The notes under the pieces were generated by a model. That model worked only from the letters and a program-made list of their open reading frames with translations, made no database searches and was not told the origin of the DNA. A stretch of DNA of 64,000 nt, taken from Ophiura sarsii. Lineage: Eukaryota > Echinodermata > Ophiuroidea > Amphilepidida > Ophiuridae. The position numbers were made by a program, and so were the translations under genes. This document shows positions 1 through 12,084 of this stretch, piece by piece (within the stretch, counting starts at the first letter, position 1; each line of letters starts with the position of its first letter). The stretch is from the NCBI GenBank assembly GCA_035610835.1, contig CM069441.1, forward strand, positions 101,553,606 through 101,617,605, in the 5' to 3' direction.

Positions 1-2066
1 AACAAATGAATAGTTGAATTAAAATGGTTATATCTACACAAGAGAAATAAAATGGAACTTTTATAATTCTCATAATTCTATATCGCTATCTTTATGGTAA
101 CTTCTTTCAACCGCGGCTATGTTTTTGTGCGTATCGGGGGAGGGGGAAAAAGAACACCTTTTTTTTTACCCGAAAAATCATTAAGTACCCCCCGGGATTT
201 GATCCCAGGACCATCCGCACCAAAGTCTGTGCCCCTATCAACTGAGCTAAGCTCCCAGCTGCGCATATCCGGGCAGCAACTTCCTGCCCACATATGTGAT
301 GTAATCGAGTCAATGCAGCAGAACCAAGTGTTTCTGGCTGTATGATTTTGTAAGATGCAGTGGGATTAGGGTTATAGAGCCTGTACTAGGCATCACTATG
401 CAATGCATTAATTCAAATTAAATATTGTGTTATGTATCTATGTAAACAATATATATAACTTGATGATGGAATACAGATTCCGGTGCATATTATGGCACTA
501 GAAGTATCGCAACCGTAGATTGGATCCAATTCCCCAAAAGGTTCTAGACCCAACAGTTGCTTAATCTGACACTTTGCCAATGGCATTATGCATACATAGT
601 ACATACCTTTGTTTCACTCATGTAGGGTCGTAGATTCAAGTATTCTGTGTACGCCACATCTTTATGGATCTTACCCATGCTGAACCGGTTGAAATCGAAC
701 CTAGATTCCAGGAGCAAGGAAATAGAACTTGTTATAGTTGTACAGTTGTTTTAGCTCAGTTGAACATTGTCTTTTTGTCATGCATTGATATGCTCACAAA
801 CTCTTAGCCATTTTCAGTTTTTGATTTAACATAATTTGTTTTAAAGAAGTCTGTATTATTGTACACAGATGACATAATCAAATCCCTTAGAATCATTAAG
901 CATAAAAATCAAACAATGTCCTCAAAAGCTAATATGCTCCCTAATTACCTTAAAAGTGACCACCAGTCTGCTAACTGAGTTGCAGAACCCTGGACATATT
1001 TTTTCATTTGAATATTTTGGAGGTTAAATTGAACTGCTTCACAAAAAAAGAACAACTCTGTAGAAACCTATGTCTTATCTTGTATCAGTGTCTGTGGTTT
1101 TTTGAAGTTCTTACATTTCATTGTTCAGTAAAATTATAGTTTGATTCATAATTCCTGCCTGGATCAACCAATAAGTGTTCCCTCTTTAGAACACAACTGG
1201 CCCAGTATGAGTAAGTGTGGGGAGGGGGAATAGCCTCAGATTGCCCAAATTGGCAAATCTCAAGCTTTGAATAATACCCCTGTAAATGTTGTAACCAGGA
1301 GCAACTTTTACATTGAAACTGACCCTGGTCATTCCTTTGCACACATTTTCAGGATGATATATTTCTGTGGTTTTACCCCTGATATGTGACAAATTTCCCC
1401 TGGATCCAAAGGAAAATCTGTAAACCAGGGGCAAATTTGTGTAAAAAGTAGTTTCTGGTTCTTTAATTCGTTAATTCAAGCCCTGGCACAACCGATCATC
1501 TTTAGCGGGAATACTGATTTGAACTGTAAGATAGGCTTGTTGACGAAAATGGTATTATCGTTTATCACGATAATTTTGTACAAGCCACAATATTTTGGCA
1601 TATGAAACAAGTCTTAAACAAATTTAAATATTCCGATACATTGCAAGCCGCATTTGTGTCCTAATTTCTGCGCAAGTAGTCATTCACTTTACTTACACAA
1701 ATAATCGCCAATAATAAAAAACATAGCGAAAGCGTGTGGTTAGCAGCACTTCACGGCAACCAGCAAAAATCCATGATGAAAATTCCTAAAGTTACGACAG
1801 GGAAACTCACTCAAAGGAAAACGAAGAAAAACCTCATGATTGCTGAATTTGGCATACTTACGATGTTTTTACTCGCAAGCATCGATACTTAATTTCAGCT
1901 AAAAATGAGTGGTTTTGAAGGAGAAAATTGGTGAAATGAAAGGTTTTGACATTGCCAATTTTATTGCTGTTATCGTATATCGCGATAATTTGTTCTAGCG
2001 ATATGGCGACAAAGGAATACTGGCGATACCTGTGCCTACTGTAAGAAATCCGACATATGATCTTAC
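1..2066. other. Intron or downstream sequence of USP36, no exon seen
   Basis: No conserved USP block was found on the minus strand here. The stretch holds a decayed tRNA-derived SINE head near 190-262. Around 1545-2010 there are AT-rich, hairpin-prone segments (TATCGTTTATCACGATAA and TATCGTATATCGCGATAA), which suggests an old transposon with related ends. Confidence 0.6.
190..262 (-). mobile_element. tRNA-derived SINE head or tRNA pseudogene
   Basis: The minus strand reads an A-box-like TTAGCTCAGTTGATAGGG and, about 30 bases on, a B-box-like GGGATCAAATCCC. This is the spacing of a tRNA internal promoter. The acceptor arms do not pair (GGGAGCT against CGGGGGG), so a functional tRNA is unlikely. 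A SINE head is the better reading. Confidence 0.6.
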
Positions 2067-2144
2067 CTTTTGAGACACAGTGTCAGAATCTTCGGTGCTC
2101 TGTGTACGGTGACTCTCTTCTGTGCTTGTACTTTACGATTGCAT
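2067..2144 (-). CDS. USP36: USP36 exon 8, last exon found in window
   Basis: The acceptor is ..CAACAG and the donor GTAAGA. It encodes [20 protein letters not shown] and TLCLKR, corresponding to KCKK.VPASKRFTIHR...VLTLSLKRF of USP36/42. I found no continuation (FANF..GGK) between 2066 and 1, so the next intron runs off the left edge. Confidence 0.9.
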
Positions 2145-5100
2145 CTGTTGCGGGCAAAATGAATTATCACATTAATATTCAAACCCTATAATACTACGAA
2201 GAGCCAAATATCCAACAATCTTTTACAGTAAGGTTTGGATCAGGGATCACGTCACAAGTAATTTCAAGATATAATGTTGAAACTAGAAATTACTCTCCAA
2301 ATATTTAATATCTACACATTGAGGTCCAAAATAATATCTGTTGTAATTTTTTTTAAATTTATTGCATACTGTCTTTGAGTGATTTCTCTTGAGACACTGG
2401 CAAATTGATGTCGCACCATATAACATTCTGTAAGAATTACTTCTTTCTTTAGTGAATACTATATAAGTGGTTATTTTCGTGTACATATACTTACGCAATT
2501 TTATGGGTTTTTTGAAAATGTGCGGTTTCTACATTAATTATATTGTAACTCTTATTGCAAAAGAACATTTCATGTGTTTACATTTTTGCATTTTCATGTC
2601 CACTAGCAAAATCCGTGAAAATTACCACGTATACAATATACTTGATAAAAATAAATGAGCATGATTCAATGCACTACTGCATCCTAAGAGTCTGTGATTG
2701 TATGTTTTAGTAGGTAAATGCGCCCATACATGTTCTTTTCCTTATTCATTCTATTGCTTGCTGATTATCCTAGAAACACAAAATGCAACAATTAAAATTA
2801 AACATTGTTGATGCACATGGATAATTTAAAGCCTTTTCGCTATTAAATTTTTCCCGTGCTGCTTATCATTCTGTTGACCTTTTTTGTGATGGGGTCAGAG
2901 GTCAAGTGTACCAAAATCTACGATCACAACCCAAGCACATTACAATTGTATGTAAAACAGTCATTTTTAATTTGAAAATAAACCCACTGTACTTAAGTTT
3001 GATCATAAGAAAACAGTATGATCGTAAAGATGAGAAAACATTCCAACTAACCATTCCATTAATATTATTGTTACGTTTTCATAACAAGGAGAACACACCT
3101 TCAAAAATGTCAGGATTCACAAATTTTATGTCGTTTTTACACAATGGTTTTCTGAAAATGTCCCACAATGCACCTTGAATCAATTAATGTTGAAAATGCT
3201 TAATTCAAAATGGTGTGATGTTTCAGCTGTACTTCACACTTGATACAGTACTTTCAGATATTGGATATTAACTTAAGTACGCACATTTGATTGTTACGCA
3301 ATACTTACTTTTTACATTGGTACATGTTCTCTCCATCCAAGGTCTCTGCTCGTATCAGCCTCTCAAAGGCCTTGTTTACAGATGGGGCATGCTGAAAATA
3401 ACAACATCAATATTAACCCTGTTGCCACTGTTCCACAAGTGAAAAATGCAGAAACTTTAATAAATATACTATTTTTTGTTCTAAAGGATTCAAAAATATT
3501 TTTTGAAATGATTGCAAGAGCCATCATGGGATGTGACATTGTCAATCGCAATTGCAAACATTATTTCAAGGTCTCCAGACAATAAATATGGATAGAAAAG
3601 AAAACTGAAATTAAGAAAACATGTAAACAGGTGCAGAAAATATTTGGTCATAGATTTGATTATCTAAATTATTAATTGCATATAGGGTGTATAAGAGTAC
3701 CTCCCGATTAAAATGAGTGATTTTCGTATTATAAACAGCAAGTGTGAGAGAAGAATGTCCCATACAGTTCTTTGTTTTTTTCTTCTTTTCCAACCTCTGA
3801 TGAGAGGTATTTACCAAGATGCTATTGATAATTGATCTTAAACCCTGAAACAATATTATCTCCCTTCTTTTACCACTTATTATAATAAGAATCCATGATT
3901 CATCAAACAATGGATGTTTAGACTTACCTTGATATCTAAACCTATGTCAAGAATAGGATCGTAAGTGTCAGACTTTCCTTGGCACACTGCACAGGTTACT
4001 GAAATCATACATAGGACAACAACAAGAGTTAGTATTTCAGTTCAGCTTAGCTGAGCATATCTGGATATGTGATGCAGCTGAACAGAAGGGGGACTATGCA
4101 GGTGAAGTCAATTTTGAGTATATTATGTGTGCTCTCAGAGCATTTTCTAAACTTTGAAACGACCCCAAATTTATCAAGGCATTCAGATTTTACGAGTGAA
4201 AATAACTCCTAAATTCTTAGTATTTTCTTTATTTTTTCTGTCAGTTTTCATCTATATCTTGAAAAACACACAGCTGCAAAGTCCCCCTTTTGATGTGCTG
4301 CATCATATATATTAATGAAGATCTTTCTATTAACTTAGGACATCTGACCTTAGTCCATAACACTTTATAAGATAACTTTAGGGATTCTACCATTTTGATG
4401 GGAGACTCCTTAACTGCGCATGTCTCATTTTCAGTTCTGATAATTAGCTGTTTTTAAACACAAAGTTACCGGTATATGAGCAATTTATCAATAGCCTTAC
4501 AAATTGTGAGTACTCCATGGAAAGTGACAAAATGAATTTCAAAATAAAACAAACAATGATATCATTTTAAAAACCATCAAGCACACAGGTTTTACTATAA
4601 CTTTCTATAGCGTCACAGATGACAAAAGCCACAGACATTTCAATTACAGAACCATCTATCGTGTCATCCCCAAAAAGTTAAATGTGGCTTCATATCGGCA
4701 AGCAGAGTTTCAGCCACTTGGTAACTTCTTCTTAAACTAAACCAGCTTTAGTCAAATCTTAATGCATAACAAGCTGTGATGAAATTCACATACATTTTGA
4801 GGGCACACCCATATATGTTAGAAATGTCAAGACTCTTTATCCTAAGAGAATAAAGTACTAAGAGAATAAAGTACTGTACTGTCTGGTATATTATACATGG
4901 CTGGGAAATCATACATAAATGTATCCTATCATGGCAGGAACAATGCACTTGGTTTTCAAGCATTTCAAATGAAGGGATGGACAAATCACCCATTTAAATG
5001 ACTTGGTCCACCTACCTCTACTTCTATAGTAGCCTCCAAATATTCGATGTACAACAGAAGTCTCTTTACTTAGCCTGTCCAACCTGTAAATGAAGATAGA

Positions 5101-8100
5101 AATTATGTTAAATACCAATATATGATAAACTGTACAAGGCGGATAAACTGTACAAGGCTAATTCCTTGGAATTTCTTAGAGTACCCTACCATCACAGATT
5201 TTGCATGGAGGGTGTTTAAGACCTGCCCATACACAGAAAAGTGAACAAATACAATGTAGATTATTCTAAATCAGGCATGAGAATGAAAACCCATGAAAAA
5301 ACCTGAAAATGTGCGTGAAATCTGGCTAAAAAGGCCAAAAACAGGCTGAAATGAAAAGAAAGTGCGGAAATTTGGACCAGAAAAAAACCCTGAAAATTCT
5401 CATGCCTGCAAAATAGTCAATTATTGTGTAATTTGGCTTCATTAACATAGGTCAACTCAGGACATTTATGGCATGAACACTTTTGCACAAATACAAATCT
5501 CCGTACATGTACGTAATTGCTGCAACTGTTACCTGAATAGGCATTGAAATCATTAGTCAAATTAGCCCTTCAACGTGTATAAAAAGTAATAAATCCTATG
5601 TATAACCTTTGGGCAGTCTTCTCTAAACATGTCCAAGGGCGAAAAACACATCTATCAAAATACTGCAAGTCACGACTTGCGAATCCCCCTGGCTGGGAGA
5701 TCAACTAAATGAGGTCAACGGTCATATATGGGTCATGTTCCCGGCCAAGCCTCCAATTAAAGCGAGTCTGGACCAGGAGCCACATATTTGGAAAACGTGG
5801 CTCCTGGTCCTCTAATTTTCTAGTGAACCAGGAGCCATTTCAATAGAACCAGGAGCCATTTTCAAAAAGCATCAAAATGCTAATATATTGATGTTTTCTG
5901 CAGCTTAAAATAAATGTTTATATTAAACGAGTTATGAGCATTTAAACATTTCCTTTAACATTGTCTTTCAATTGAAAAAAGAAACTTTAAATCCAAATAT
6001 ATCCCTTACCCTTAAGTATGTTACCACACAATTGATACGCCCTGAAAGTATAGTTGATTAGGGATATAAAAAAAAATTGGAAAGGATTGCCCATCCACCA
6101 GCCCGCCCCCCCCCCCCCCCCCCCCCCCCCGCCCCATGTTACCCCACCCATGACATCACGTCAGCAGGGAATTCCCTTGTTTTTATGAATGAATAAACAT
6201 GTGTGTTCATTTACCAAATATGGTTCATTATGTAAATAACATTGGGTTATCAAACTAGGCAACCCGTTACTTTTGTGGTCAATTACTCATGCTGGGGATT
6301 CCCTAAACATGCGCTCCCCAATATTAATATATTACATGCTAGAATGCTTACTTCACAATAGCGACAGGGTCTGGAATACACTAATTAATCATCAATTTAA
6401 AAGAGGTATTTAATCCACAATAAAAAACTGAGAACCTTCAATGAATGAATAAAGATGAAAGATATGGAAAATAAAAAAAACATGCGAATAGTTTAATATT
6501 AAATATTAGTTTTGGCGACTGCGCCGCCGCCGGTGTATTTTGAGAGCTGGGGAATCCCTTTTCTAAATGTAAACAAGAGGATGTTGTTGTTGACCCATCG
6601 TAGCAAAAAGTTGGAAGTTCATTAATTCTGACGTAACACCGTATTCCCGGTATCTTTTCTGTATCCGATGTATCGCAGTATATTGGTTGGTCCCTATATG
6701 TTCACAACCTCGTGCGAATGGCGCGATCGGAATTTCGGAAGAGAAAAAATCTTTGACATAAAAAAAGCTGAATTACGGCAGCTCTTAATTGGAATATAAT
6801 GAACATGATGAAACCTCTTGATCCTGAATAACTTGTATAATTAATATGCTGTGATGTAGGTAAGAAAATCGGACTAAAAAGTAAGCTTATTTACTTTTAA
6901 AATATAATTCAAGGAGCGATATTTTGGGGTGGTTTTTCAGTCATGACATTTTTACTATTGCGTGAGCTGAGTGACAGCATTTAGTTTATTTTCGCGCGAT
7001 TTCTCGGTTTTTGATTTCTAATACTAATAGCGAAATCTCGGGTTTGTTTGTTTGTTTGTTTAAACGGTCAGTCCGTACGGACACGCGCTAGTTTAATACT
7101 ATTTTACTCGTTGTATTCAAGCAAGATTTGGTTAGCTTTTAGGTATTTTTGATTGAGCTCAAGCAATGAACAATCTTCACTTCTAGTCCTTTAAAAATAA
7201 AGGCAAATGACCGGGCGTCGGGTACGAAAATTTGCCGGCGCTTTGGTATGTATTTTTGGGAAATACCAGGCGCCAAAACTCGGGGACCAGGGGGTAAAAA
7301 GCGCCCGGCGCCCGCTTAATTGGAGGCTTGTGTTCCCCCAGTGTTCATGTTTCTTTTCTCCAAGTTTGAGGTCAATCGGTCAACTTTAACGATTTGACCT
7401 CTGGATGACCTTTGACCTCAGATGACCTCTAATTATTTTTTTACATGTTCCCACGGTGTTCATTGCACAAATTAACCCCTTGTTGACCTTTGACCTTGGT
7501 TGACCTCTAATGACCGTTGACCTTGGATGACCTCTAATTTATTTTAGACATGTTCCCCAGTGTTCATGTTTCTTGTCTCCAAGTTTGACGTCGATCGGGC
7601 AACTTTTACGATTTGACCTCTGGATGACCTTTGACCTCAGATGACCTCTAATTTATTTTGGACATGTTCACCCGGTGTTCATGTTTCTTGTCTCCAAGTT
7701 TGACGTCAATCGGGCAACTTTTACGATTTGACCTCTGGATGACCTTTGACCTCAAAAAATGACCTCTAATTTATTTTAGACATGTTCACCCGGTGTTCAT
7801 GTTTCTTGTCTCCAAGTTTGACGTCAATCGGGAAACTTTTACGATTTGACCTCTAAATGACCTTTGACCTCAGATGACCTTTGCAAATTAGACCCCCAAA
7901 CAAGCAGCTACAGTGTTTGACCATGGCCTACCTATCACTGAAGGTTTGAAGTCAATCCGTCCATCCTTTCAACAGATACAGCATTCGGGCAACTTTTACG
8001 ATTTGACCTCTAGATGACCTTTGACCTCAGATGACCTTTGCAAATTAGACCCCCAAACAAGCAGCTACAGTGTTTGACCATGGCCTACCCATCACTGAAG

Positions 8101-11100
8101 GTTTGAAGTCAATCCGTCCATCCTTTCAACAGATACAGCATTTGGAAAAAAAGGCTAACCAAAAGGCACATACACACACCCACCCCCACGTGTAGACGGT
8201 GCGAACCGTGGAGGTTGTATACACACATACCAACCGGGGAGTTCATGAGTTTTCAACCGACTAACTGTGGAGGTGTTGAAAACACAAAAAAGAGGTATAC
8301 TATACCCCCCTCTACTGGTCAAAGAGGCTGTTTTTGGACTCCTTTTCAATTGGGGAGCTCCCCAGTTAGCCGGTGTGTATTCATTTTACCTCCACAGTTG
8401 TTGGTAAAAGACAGAAACCCACATGCACACACACATAAGCACGCACATTGACATGATGACAAAATCCCCTTCTGGTTTTACAAACCAGGGGGATAAAAAC
8501 CGTATGTATAACTACTCCTGCCTCTGAACATGTATAAAGCAACACTCCCTATGCATCTTTGTCACATATTTCACTTCATTATCCATGATTTGATATCATT
8601 CACACACCCTGCCCCACAAGGCAAACCATTCAAATTTTTAGCAAGAATTTTTCTTGAACTATAAATAATTTGATCCCCAATGTCACAAAAATCTATTTGG
8701 CCAACATTGAATTACAACTGTAAACCGAGGTAAGACGAACTTTAATCCAATTCTAATCTTACTTTTCAAATCCATTGACGCATGACTTCTGCATCGCCTC
8801 AATAAGGTAGCGTAGAAACTCGTGGGCATCTTCTTGCCTTCCTTGATGCATATGTTTGGCAATATCTGTTGGAGAGAAATAGGTGCTCGATAAGAACTTC
8901 TTAATCATGATTTACAATCTAGTTACATGTACATTCACACTTGACAGCTAGTCTCAATTAATGTGGGCCCTATTATATCCCCTCTAAAAAAATAGTGAAA
9001 TTAAAGTTGGCAAATTTTTCACATGGTAGTTCTTGTGGTCTACATGAGGGTTCATCATTTTATTCCATTATTGAATGAAATTACTCAAGTCATTCTAACA
9101 ATAGAAGTTTAAAATTCATTTCCAATTTCTCCATGAATGGATCATTAACCCTAACGCTCTTGAGTCTTACAAAGTACTACAGTATGTCATATGTAATAAT
9201 TTGTAGTACTTGGTTGTATACCCCTGTATTAACTGAATTCGTAGTAGTTTGTAACACTTGGAGTTTCACCCCCAAAAGCAAACCAGTGCATGCACTCAAA
9301 TGAGGTGGCCCAATCACTCATAACTACAAAATGACACGTATCATTATATATGCGTAGTAATTTGTAAAAAAAGTAGTGCTCTGTGCGTAGTACTTTGTAA
9401 TACTCAGTGCTTTAGCCCCTGAGCAAAACAGGTATAACATCACTGGGGAACTCCAACTATTACAAAATGCTCCGGAGTATTTTGTAGTAGTCAGGGATCT
9501 TACAGAGACCAATCATTTGGGGGTTAGGGTTAAGGCAAAAAAAAATGTTGCGTTGCCCTGAAGTGCCAACAATTTTGAGGTCAGGTCAGTCAGTCTGTTT
9601 CTTTTTTTTTAATTGCTGAAAAATATTACATTACTGCCAGATCAGGGCTGTCTTAGTTTGTGTCAAGACAAAATTGGTAAATATCAATTTTACTAATGTT
9701 TCTAGTGTGATAATCTATTCAAGCAAACAATAGTAATATTTTGACAATTCGATATTAAACTGAAAGTCTTTGTAGAGAGTTAATAAGTCCGGCCGTTTAG
9801 ATCCCAATAATTGAATCAAATACTTACGTTTGAGTTTGTTAAGAATCACCATAGGTCGAATGGCTGGTTGATTGTGCTGAAAAGCCCGCTGTATGTGAGT
9901 GTGCAGGGCACATATCATACAGAATCCTAGCTCTTTACCTGAAATCATATGCCAAATAATGATTAGAGAAAGGATAAGACATTTGAATAATAACAACTGA
10001 ATGAATAAATTGCCATATTAATTCACAAGAAACTTAAAGGGGCATTGAGAAATACATATGGGAGTGCACCCTCAATTATCCGGGAAATCTGTTTTTTTGC
10101 ATCAAAGTAATACTTAGGCATATACTAACTACCATCTGAAACAGTTTACCAACATTCACCGTTTATCATATAAAATTTCATGATTTTCTTAGTTTCGATA
10201 TAATCATATTGAAACTAGGTGCTGAATTCGGAAGTTATGCTATCGTTTTACGCACAGACTTTCGCGGCAAATCTCAACCTGCAAGTGCCGTTATTTACTT
10301 ATTTGGCATGAAGGCGATGTCGGAATTGTATGACATTTTGGATTTGGGCTATGTTGATGATTATCTTTACGTTATTTGCTCATTTAGTATATCGATAAAT
10401 CTCTCAATGCCCCTTTAAGAATAATGTAGCAGCCTGGTGATCAAATTAAAATACCAAGTTCATATATAACTGATAAAATTATTCTCCCAAAAGGTGGTTT
10501 TCTTCACTGAAATCTACTAACATTTGTATCCCAAGCTACTGTACTACTACCTGTACTCAAATGCTGATCCATATCTTATGCTTGATCCATCTTCCTGAAG
10601 ATGCACCACTCAATGTTCAGCTTTTTTGGATTTGCAGTGGACATACTTCACCTTAATCCTACCCTTCCCTGAGGCCAGGTCTATTTAGTGGCATGATCCG
10701 GCTACTTATTGAATGGTCTGAAAACAACTTTTTTTTAGCTCCCCTGTTAGCGCAATCAGTTAGTTATCCGACTTCCACGCCGGTGACACTGGGCGCTTAT
10801 TAGGGATAATACTGTACTTTATCAGTTTTGACCCGAGCAAATTTGCTCCTTGTTCTTGATTATTTTGAGCCCCGCTTACATTGATCCTTGTGCTGATGGC
10901 TAAGCAAGAAGTTGACCAGCGGCGGCGTGTAGGTTAGACATTGCAGCACTGAGTTGAGAAAACAGGAGTTGCCCATATTGATTAGCCCGGCTCCGATGCG
11001 ATTACACTTCTTCCAGTTGAGAGACACGATATCCGGGGAGCACAGGACACGTTTGGGTGGGGGTATGCCATCAGACGATTTATTAGCCATACCTGTACCA

Positions 11101-12084
11101 CTCTGGTTTTCTAGAATAGAAATACACAATTAAGTGAAATGTCAAATCAACAAATGTGCATGTTTTGAAATGTGAAAGATTAAATCTATGGTAGATCCCT
11201 TTGACTATTTGACATCCGCTGTGAAGCGAGGTAAATATATTGTGCATGGTACGTGTATTCCAATATTTGGGCCTATAGTCTGATTAAAATTGAACGAACA
11301 ACACGCACACAGTATAAAGATGATCGCGCCTGAAATTATTACGCTTATGGCTGTGCACGCTTCAACTGTTCCAATTGTTCCTTCAATTATAAATCCAATT
11401 TATATAGCATTATTTTGAGAGTGCCAGGATTTGCGTTGTGTACAAAGTAATTGTCTCATCATAACTGCAATCAACACAAAACCACAGACTAGCAAAGAGA
11501 AGAGTGAAAAGGAATGTTTCTTGAAAGTCCTGTCCTGGATCTGGAAAGTTCTCTTTTAGACTAGAAGAGCAAGATGCTGTGTAATTGTAATGGATTTTTT
11601 CTGTGAGTGTAAGATTAATAAATTACATTTTGCCTCAACCAAAACAACATTTCCCACATTTAAAAAACAGATAAAGCCAACTTCTGCTCTTAAAATTAAA
11701 ATTCAATGCTTTCTTAAAATTCAAAGTAAGCCAATGGCCCACTACTGCCCATGTTTTCAAAATGAAACTGTTCAAAAACATGGTCACTTAATTGGGCTCA
11801 GAATACTTACTGTCTGCCTTAGCAAGATAATCCTTGGTAGTTGTGGAGTCGGATGCTTTTATAGGGTTCAGTGGAACATATTTCACCCTTAGATTTTGTA
11901 GTTGATAAGACACATCTCTTTCAGCTGGCTGGAAGTCAATCTTTTTGAGAAGCACTTGCTTGGAGGATGAAACTAGGTGTTGGTCAAGGTCAAGACTGGT
12001 TGGAGGCTCAGCTGGCTCACCACTACTTTTAGAGGGCGCAGTTGACTTCAACAAATCTCTGCGCAAGGATTGGTCTATCGTCAT
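2067..12084 (-). CDS. USP36: USP36/USP42-type ubiquitin carboxyl-terminal hydrolase, 5' half, 3' end outside window
   Basis: Cysteine deubiquitinase of the USP (peptidase C19) family. The family removes ubiquitin from substrates; human USP36 is nucleolar. I joined eight exons by splice phase: 12084-11811, 11110-10880, 9938-9828, 8865-8763, 5083-5016, 3998-3928, 3391-3309 and 2144-2067. They give about 339 residues in one frame with GT-AG borders throughout. Residues about 46-75 match the USP36 pre-domain block ([29 protein letters not shown]). The Cys box is GNSCFLN with the nucleophile at Cys141, followed by QCLTYTPPL. The [17 protein letters not shown] block and a zinc-binding CAVC...CKKC pair follow. 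The reading ends at [13 protein letters not shown], where the family continues FANF. The His/Asn boxes and the C-terminal tail must lie left of the window. USP36 is favoured over USP42 because of the N-terminal block, but one invertebrate gene may be ancestral to both. Confidence 0.92.
3309..3391 (-). CDS. USP36: USP36 exon 7
   Basis: The acceptor is GTTATTTTCAG and the donor GTAAGT at 3308-3303. It encodes [20 protein letters not shown] and ENMYQCKK, matching the family's A.ELF....LDGEN.Y.C.KC segment. The second zinc-site CXXC is completed across the junction with exon 8. Confidence 0.9.
3928..3998 (-). CDS. USP36: USP36 exon 6, first zinc-ribbon CXXC
   Basis: The acceptor is GATTTCAG and the donor GTAAGT. 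It encodes [20 protein letters not shown] and then LDIK. The CAVC pair is the first half of the structural zinc site in the USP fingers subdomain. Confidence 0.92.
4065..4310. mobile_element. Miniature inverted-repeat element
   Basis: The left end (ATGTGATGCAGCTG, then AAGGGGGACTATGCAG) recurs inverted at the right end (ATGATGCAGCACATC, then AAAGGGGGACTTTGCAG). The termini are about 40 bp and imperfect, in a USP36 intron. No clear target duplication was seen. Confidence 0.55.
5016..5083 (-). CDS. USP36: USP36 exon 5
   Basis: A 68-bp exon with acceptor TTTACAG and donor GTAGGT. It encodes [19 protein letters not shown] and then RSR, matching the family's LDR..T..VHQIFGGYLRSR block. It is separated from exon 4 by a 3.7-kb transposon-rich intron. 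Confidence 0.9.
5272..5408. mobile_element. hAT-like miniature element
   Basis: The 137-bp segment has perfect 13-bp inverted ends CAGGCATGAGAAT / ATTCTCATGCCTG. CAGG..CCTG ends are typical of hAT elements. The 8-bp target duplication is not recognisable. The interior is A-rich. Confidence 0.65.
5749..7328. mobile_element. Probable 1.6-kb non-autonomous DNA element
   Basis: AAGCCTCCAATTAAAGCG at the left end faces an inverted copy (CGCTTAATTGGAGGCTT) at 7312-7328. It interrupts the GTTCCC-type sequence that begins the tandem repeat on its right. The interior has a poly-C run (about 6105-6130), a hairpin of CCAGGAGCCAC/GTGGCTCCTGG near 5774-5806, and no coding capacity that I recognise. Confidence 0.5.
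7330..8145. repeat. Tandem repeat rich in TGACCTTTGACCT (AGGTCA direct repeat, spacing 1)
   Basis: About five units of roughly 110 bp share the segments GTTCATGTTTCTTGTCTCC, CAACTTTTACGATTTGACC and TGGATGACCTTTGACC. They are followed by two units of roughly 155 bp with AGACCCCCAAACAAGCAGC. TGACCTTTGACCT or a one-base variant occurs about six times, with many extra TGACCT half-sites. The repeat lies in the intron between USP36 exons 4 and 5. Confidence 0.8.
8763..8865 (-). CDS. USP36: USP36 exon 4, QEDAHEFLR block
   Basis: The acceptor is CCAACAG and the donor GTAAGA. It encodes [20 protein letters not shown] and the following [21 protein letters not shown] is the signature block after the Cys box in USP enzymes. 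Confidence 0.93.
9828..9938 (-). CDS. USP36: USP36 exon 3
   Basis: The acceptor is GATTTCAG and the donor GTAAGT. It encodes [19 protein letters not shown] and then ..NKLK, matching the FCMLC..HI block that follows the Cys box in USP36/42. Phase 1 at both ends joins exons 2 and 4 exactly. Confidence 0.9.
10038..10414. mobile_element. TTAA-flanked miniature element
   Basis: The 377-bp segment has inverted ends AGGGGCATTGAGAAAT / ATCTCTCAATGCCCCT, flanked on both sides by TTAA (10034-10037 and 10415-10418). TTAA target duplications are typical of piggyBac and Kolobok elements. A related inverted half-copy lies near 18950-19093. Confidence 0.75.
10738..10800 (+). mobile_element. tRNA-like SINE fragment
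   Basis: GCTCCCCTGTTAGCGCAATC followed by AGTTAG resembles a tRNA 5' half with its A box. CCGACTTCCACGCCGG resembles an anticodon arm. A weak B box follows (GGTGACACTGGGC). Decayed and not a functional tRNA. Confidence 0.4.
10880..11110 (-). CDS. USP36: USP36 exon 2, catalytic Cys box
   Basis: The acceptor is TTCTATTCTAG and the donor GTAAGC at 10879-10874. It carries the Cys box ([20 protein letters not shown]). The more usual GNTCFLN reads GNSCFLN here, a conservative change that leaves the nucleophile intact. Confidence 0.93.
11273..11399. mobile_element. Miniature element, same family as 42860-43009
   Basis: CTATAGTCTGATTAAAATTG then AACGAACAAC on the left faces GTTCCTTCAATTATAAATCC on the right. 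The same terminal word (CTATAGTCGGATTTATAATTG-like, then AACGAACAC) is found at both ends of 42860-43009. It sits in USP36 intron 1. Confidence 0.55.
11811..12084 (-). CDS. USP36: USP36 exon 1 (coding start)
   Basis: Starts at the ATG 12084-12082, with A at -3, and encodes 91 residues plus one base. The donor is GTAAGT at 11810-11805. It contains the pre-catalytic block shared with vertebrate USP36 ([10 protein letters not shown].., KYVPLNP). The start is the first in-frame ATG. A non-coding 5' exon further upstream is possible but not visible. Confidence 0.85.

Noticed and set aside
190..262. Functional tRNA gene
   Set aside because: A and B boxes are present, but the acceptor stem does not pair and the anticodon arm is irregular.
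3611..3910. Minus-strand open frame of 99 codons between USP36 exons 6 and 7
   Set aside because: Exons 6 and 7 join exactly in phase without it, the peptide resembles nothing in the USP domain, and it includes an A/T-run peptide.
9519..9535. Telomere-like GGGTTAGGGTTA
   Set aside because: Fewer than three units and no array; chance or an isolated simple repeat.
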